NCBI GenBank assembly: GCA_002402275.1
Contig: DHFN01000063.1
Coordinates: forward strand, 1 to 9,009
DNA: 9,009 nt
Origin: Anaerolineales bacterium UBA4823
Lineage (GTDB): Bacteria; Chloroflexota; Anaerolineae; Anaerolineales; UBA4823
Direction: 5' to 3'
Shown here in pieces: positions 6,571 through 9,009 of the stretch; positions within the stretch are counted from its first letter, which is position 1; each line of letters begins with the position of its first letter. A program made the translations under genes and the position numbers. The notes under the pieces are model-generated. The model saw only the letters and a list, made by a program, of their open reading frames with translations. It made no database searches and was not told the DNA's origin.

Positions 6571-7806
6571 TCAAGAATCCTCTTCTGGGATTTTGAAAAT
6601 CTCTTCAGCCAATTGGGTTAGCTCTTTGACTTCTTCCTCATTAGATTGATTGGTACGGAGAAATATCTCCAACAGTTCAATTGGGGGCAGATTATTGATT
6701 GCTTGATTATCGGGCAAACGGCTGCGCAAAGCATGGAGTGGTCGTTTGATTAATTGAAATTCAAAAGCGCCACTAGCATACTGTCGGATAGCATTGTCAT
6801 TGATCAAGGCTTCCTGATTGAGTGGATATTCGATCACTAGGCGAACGATTGCATTTTCTAGCTTTTCAGGTGGAGGAAGGGTCTCATAAATAATGCTCTC
6901 GACATTATTCGGATCATCCAATCTACAGGTTAAATCAATAAAGGGTCGAATTTGTTTAAGCTCACACCAGTGTACTTGGGCGTGACCCCGTTCAATTTCT
7001 GCAATGACGTAATATTTTTTATCTCTTGCTTCACCAAAATCAACCCGTTCAATCGAACCGGGATACACGATGGGAGGGTGATAATTTTCATTCAGGTTTT
7101 GAGCAAGATGAATATGCCCTAACCCAACATAATCCAGACGGGGATCCCGAAGAAGCGATCCACTTAAAGTGAAATCATTCCCTAACATGATGGAACGTTC
7201 AGCCCCAAATTTTGCTCCTTGCACCGTAGCGTGGGCAGTCAGAATACTGGGGAGATTGGGATCAGCTCTATCTAACCAATTTCTCACTAAGAAGATCAAT
7301 CGTTCTTCGATTTGTTCGTTGATATCTTTCAAGTCAACGCTGCTTAAGCCGAGATTAGCAATTAAACTAGAGCGCGGAATCCAGGGTAATGCCAAAATTT
7401 GAACCGGGAGTCCCCATAAATCGGATGAAGTTAAGAATTGCGGTTTATCAATGACCCAAACATAAGGAACTTCCAAGGTTTGGAATGGGTCTAATGTATT
7501 AGCCCGCCCTAGTGCTGGCGAAGAATCATGATTGCCAACCACGAGTATGGTGGGGATGTTGGCACGTGAGAGACGCATGATCCGCTTGCCCCATTCCCGC
7601 TGGAAAGTTGGGGTGGGGTTGCGGTCTTTATACGCATCGCCTGCAAAAAGAACCAGATCTACTTTTTGGGAAATCGCCTGATCAATAATTTCATCGAGTG
7701 ATTTAAGGAAATCCATGATCCGGGCTGGCATGCCGCTAACAGGATCATGGTGTCCGTAATTTGCCATATCAATATGAGCATCCGCGAAATGGAGGATCTT
7801 GAGCAT
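6571..7806 (-). CDS. sbcD: SbcD/Mre11-like metallophosphoesterase, DNA repair exonuclease
   Basis: A 411-residue nuclease of the SbcD/Mre11 family (E. coli SbcD is ~400), which with the SbcC ATPase cuts hairpins and processes double-strand breaks. Phosphoesterase motifs in order: HFADAHID (6-13, metal ligands D9 and H11), LFAGDAYKDRNPT (53-65, D57), VVGNHDSS (89-96, N92 and H93), LTAHATVQGA (189-198, H192) and GLGHIHLAQ (228-236, H231 and H233). YPGSIERVDFGE (248-259) is the SbcD/Mre11 hallmark that follows. The C-terminal ~120 residues (from about 290) are the variable capping and partner-binding part, ending in an acidic helix. The ATG lies 5 bases after the rnz stop with no clear ribosome binding site, so translation is probably coupled to rnz. 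The partner sbcC, often adjacent, is absent: the next gene is the thiolase homologue 110 bases on. It could be another member of this nuclease family, but the hallmark after the GHxH motif favours SbcD. Confidence 0.9.
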   Translation of the reverse strand: MLKILHFADAHIDMANYGHHDPVSGMPARIMDFLKSLDEIIDQAISQKVDLVLFAGDAYKDRNPTPTFQREWGKRIMRLSRANIPTILVVGNHDSSPALGRANTLDPFQTLEVPYVWVIDKPQFLTSSDLWGLPVQILALPWIPRSSLIANLGLSSVDLKDINEQIEERLIFLVRNWLDRADPNLPSILTAHATVQGAKFGAERSIMLGNDFTLSGSLLRDPRLDYVGLGHIHLAQNLNENYHPPIVYPGSIERVDFGEARDKKYYVIAEIERGHAQVHWCELKQIRPFIDLTCRLDDPNNVESIIYETLPPPEKLENAIVRLVIEYPLNQEALINDNAIRQYASGAFEFQLIKRPLHALRSRLPDNQAINNLPPIELLEIFLRTNQSNEEEVKELTQLAEEIFKIPEEDS

Positions 7807-7811
7807 AGTTT

Positions 7812-8792
7812 TTAGGTTGAGCTTTCTATTCCAAAGTGGGTTGGGTTGTTCAAGATATTACCGTATTTCACAATCTCACCATTCTTGATTTGGTAAAAGT
7901 CAAAATCGCGTGCCACCATGGCTTCTGGGAAGATTGCTCTGGCTTCTGCTATAACATCGTGTTCACGATACCGTCGCGAAATATGGGTAAGAATAAGATT
8001 CCGGACATTCGCATCTTGGGCTAGTTGAGCTGCTTGACGGGCAGTGATATGAGCAAATTCTGCTGCCATTTCAGCTTCTGGATCAAGGTAAGTCGCCTCG
8101 ATTACCAGAACATCTGCGTCTTGACAAAATTCGAGGATATTATCTGTACGACCTATATCACCAATATGGACTAAGCGTGTGCCGGCTTTCTCTTCTCCTA
8201 ACACTTGATCAGGAGTGATCAACCGTCCATCTGGTAAACTAATAGTTTGCCCATTGACTAGATCACGCCGCCATGGTCCCTGGGGAACTCCTAACTGTTC
8301 TGCTTTTTCATTCAGAAATGGACGATGGGGTTTTTCACTGAAAAGATAGCCGTAACAATCCGCTCCGCGGTGCGTAACGGGTATGGCGGATATTGTGAAA
8401 TCCTCTGCTTCAAAAAAGATTCCTTCCTTGACTTCGATCAGAGAAATTTCAATTGGCGGGCGGTTACCCCGTAAAACCACAGTATAAAGGAGATCCCGGA
8501 TCCGTTCAAGCGCTCCACGTCCCCCGTATATTTCTAATTGGTCAATCGTTTCCCACCGCATAAAAGTAGAGAGCAGCCCTGCTAGTCCCAGGATATGGTC
8601 AAGATGACCGTGTGTGATGAGAATCCGATTCAGTCGCTTGAAACCTAAACCGGATTGCAAGATTTGCCGCTGCGTACCTTCTCCGCAGTCTACCAGAAAA
8701 CGAAATTCATTATGCATAACGACTTGAGACGATAAACCCCGGTAAACGGATGGAGCAGAAGCAGAGGTTCCTAGAAATACAATTTCGAACAA
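7812..8792 (-). CDS. rnz: ribonuclease Z (tRNA 3' processing endonuclease)
   Basis: A zinc metallo-beta-lactamase-fold endonuclease that removes the 3' trailer of tRNA precursors. The product is 326 residues, within the short RNase Z range. Motifs: FLGTSASAPS (6-15), ITHGHLDHILGLAGLL (59-74; H61, H63, D65 and H66), PVTH (H141), GD at 211-212 (D212), AEFAHITARQAA (H248, the HST-type motif) and ILTHIS (H270). Between H141 and D212 lies a ~45-residue insertion with GVPQGP (168-173) and LPDGRLITPDQVLG, matching the flexible tRNA-binding arm and its GP motif. This separates it from generic lactamase-fold hydrolases. The usual GDT reads GDI (I213), a mild change. The start is TTG at 8792: an in-frame TAA sits four codons upstream, AAGGAT is 5 bases upstream, and the conserved N-terminus begins right there. 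It is the first gene of an apparent operon with sbcD. Confidence 0.95.
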   Translation of the reverse strand: MFEIVFLGTSASAPSVYRGLSSQVVMHNEFRFLVDCGEGTQRQILQSGLGFKRLNRILITHGHLDHILGLAGLLSTFMRWETIDQLEIYGGRGALERIRDLLYTVVLRGNRPPIEISLIEVKEGIFFEAEDFTISAIPVTHRGADCYGYLFSEKPHRPFLNEKAEQLGVPQGPWRRDLVNGQTISLPDGRLITPDQVLGEEKAGTRLVHIGDIGRTDNILEFCQDADVLVIEATYLDPEAEMAAEFAHITARQAAQLAQDANVRNLILTHISRRYREHDVIAEARAIFPEAMVARDFDFYQIKNGEIVKYGNILNNPTHFGIESST

Positions 8793-8797
8793 GGGAG

Positions 8798-8803
8798 ATC
8801 CTT
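8798..8803 (-). promoter_or_regulatory. ribosome binding site of rnz (supports the TTG start)
   Basis: The minus strand reads TAA-GGA-TCT-CCC-TTG, so AAGGAT overlaps an in-frame stop codon and lies 5 bases before the TTG. The stop excludes any upstream start. Because conserved residues of the lactamase fold begin within the first five codons, this TTG is essentially the only start that fits. Confidence 0.75.
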
Positions 8804-8842
8804 ATGGATAGAATGATTCAATTTTACCTTATTTTACAATCA

Positions 8843-8892
8843 GTAAATTGTTCTCATGCTACCTTTGGAGTCAGTAAGCTTGCTTGCGTTTT
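8843..8892. repeat. 50-base direct repeat, copy 1
   Basis: It matches copy 2 at 8938-8987 in 46 of 50 positions. Three mismatches are clustered at 8851-8853 and one is at 8875, so the last 39 bases differ by a single base. The copies are 95 bases apart (start to start). The unit contains GCTACCTTTGGAGTCAG followed by TAAGCTTGCTTGCG and a T-run of six (8889-8894). Confidence 0.85.
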
Positions 8893-8909
8893 TTCGGAGT
8901 GATTTGTAG

Positions 8910-8928
8910 CTCACGTTTGTAACGTGAG
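8910..8928. repeat. perfect 8-base hairpin between the direct repeats
   Basis: CTCACGTT (8910-8917) and AACGTGAG (8921-8928) are perfect inverted copies around the 3-base loop TGT. It sits in the spacer between the two direct repeat copies. No T-run follows on either strand, so it is not a standard terminator. It may be part of the same repeated element. Confidence 0.7.
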
Positions 8929-8937
8929 GTTCTTGTT

Positions 8938-8987
8938 GTAAATTGAGTTCATGCTACCTTTGGAGTCAGCAAGCTTGCTTGCGTTTT
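8938..8987. repeat. 50-base direct repeat, copy 2
   Basis: This is the second copy of the unit at 8843-8892. It differs in the later part only by C for T at 8970, which creates the 10-base palindrome GCAAGCTTGC at 8969-8978. It is followed within three bases by a further perfect hairpin, and the window then ends, so the array may continue. Confidence 0.85.
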
Positions 8988-8989
8988 AC

Positions 8990-9007
8990 GCTGAAGCAAG
9001 CTTCAGC
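8990..9007. repeat. perfect 8-base hairpin at the right edge
   Basis: GCTGAAGC (8990-8997) and GCTTCAGC (9000-9007) are perfect inverted copies around AA. The core GCAAGCTT at 8996-9003 repeats the core of direct repeat copy 2 (8969-8976), so the hairpin seems to belong to the same family of small palindromic repeats. Confidence 0.7.
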
Positions 9008-9009
9008 AC

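Larger units (their letters stand above)
8793..9009 (-). other. non-coding leader upstream of rnz, repeat-rich
   Basis: No gene is visible on either strand. The part next to rnz (about 8804-8850) is very AT-rich and contains two TAAAAT boxes on the minus strand (8821-8826 and 8833-8838). These could serve as -10 elements, but no good -35 stands at the right distance. The rest is occupied by direct repeats and hairpins, listed separately, and runs off the window edge. Confidence 0.5.

Noticed and set aside
8843..8987. CRISPR array
   Set aside because: There are only two copies, with imperfect identity and a spacer that itself holds a hairpin, and no cas genes are in view.

Overview
This 9 kb window carries six complete protein-coding genes, all on the minus strand, separated by modest intergenic gaps. 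The base composition looks slightly AT-rich by eye. Most starts are ATG preceded by purine-rich ribosome binding sites; one gene (RNase Z) starts with TTG. No rRNA, tRNA, CRISPR array, transposase or phage gene is visible. The proteins (RNase Z opening MFEIVFLGTSASAPS, an SbcD-type nuclease with an FADAHID motif, AcnA-type aconitase) read to me like a Chloroflexota bacterium, most likely class Anaerolineae. That is pattern recognition, not a database result.

In transcription order (right to left) the layout is as follows. (i) At 8793-9009 there is a non-coding, repeat-rich leader with two near-identical 50-base direct repeats and two perfect short hairpins. (ii) At 7812-8792 is rnz (tRNA 3'-end processing), followed after 5 bases by (iii) an sbcD-like DNA repair nuclease at 6571-7806, so these two are probably one operon. 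(iv) At 5327-6460 is a thiolase-family protein whose two catalytic cysteine motifs are both altered. (v) At 4760-5266 is folK, (vi) at 4223-4648 a small STAS/SpoIIAA-like protein of unknown role, and (vii) at 3184-4086 folP. folK and folP catalyse consecutive steps of dihydrofolate synthesis. (viii) After a 427-base non-coding region holding an inverted repeat and a 10-base tandem repeat comes acnA at 42-2756 (TCA-cycle aconitase). It is followed at the left edge by a GC-rich palindrome that may end transcription and looks like a dispersed repeat.

The window is mainly housekeeping: RNA processing, DNA repair, folate synthesis and central carbon metabolism. I see no defence, secretion or mobile system. 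The most interesting item is the thiolase homologue: its fold and its Asn/His catalytic residues are kept, but the nucleophile motif is rearranged and the second catalytic cysteine is replaced by serine. Secondary interest lies in the repeat elements at the right edge and upstream of acnA.
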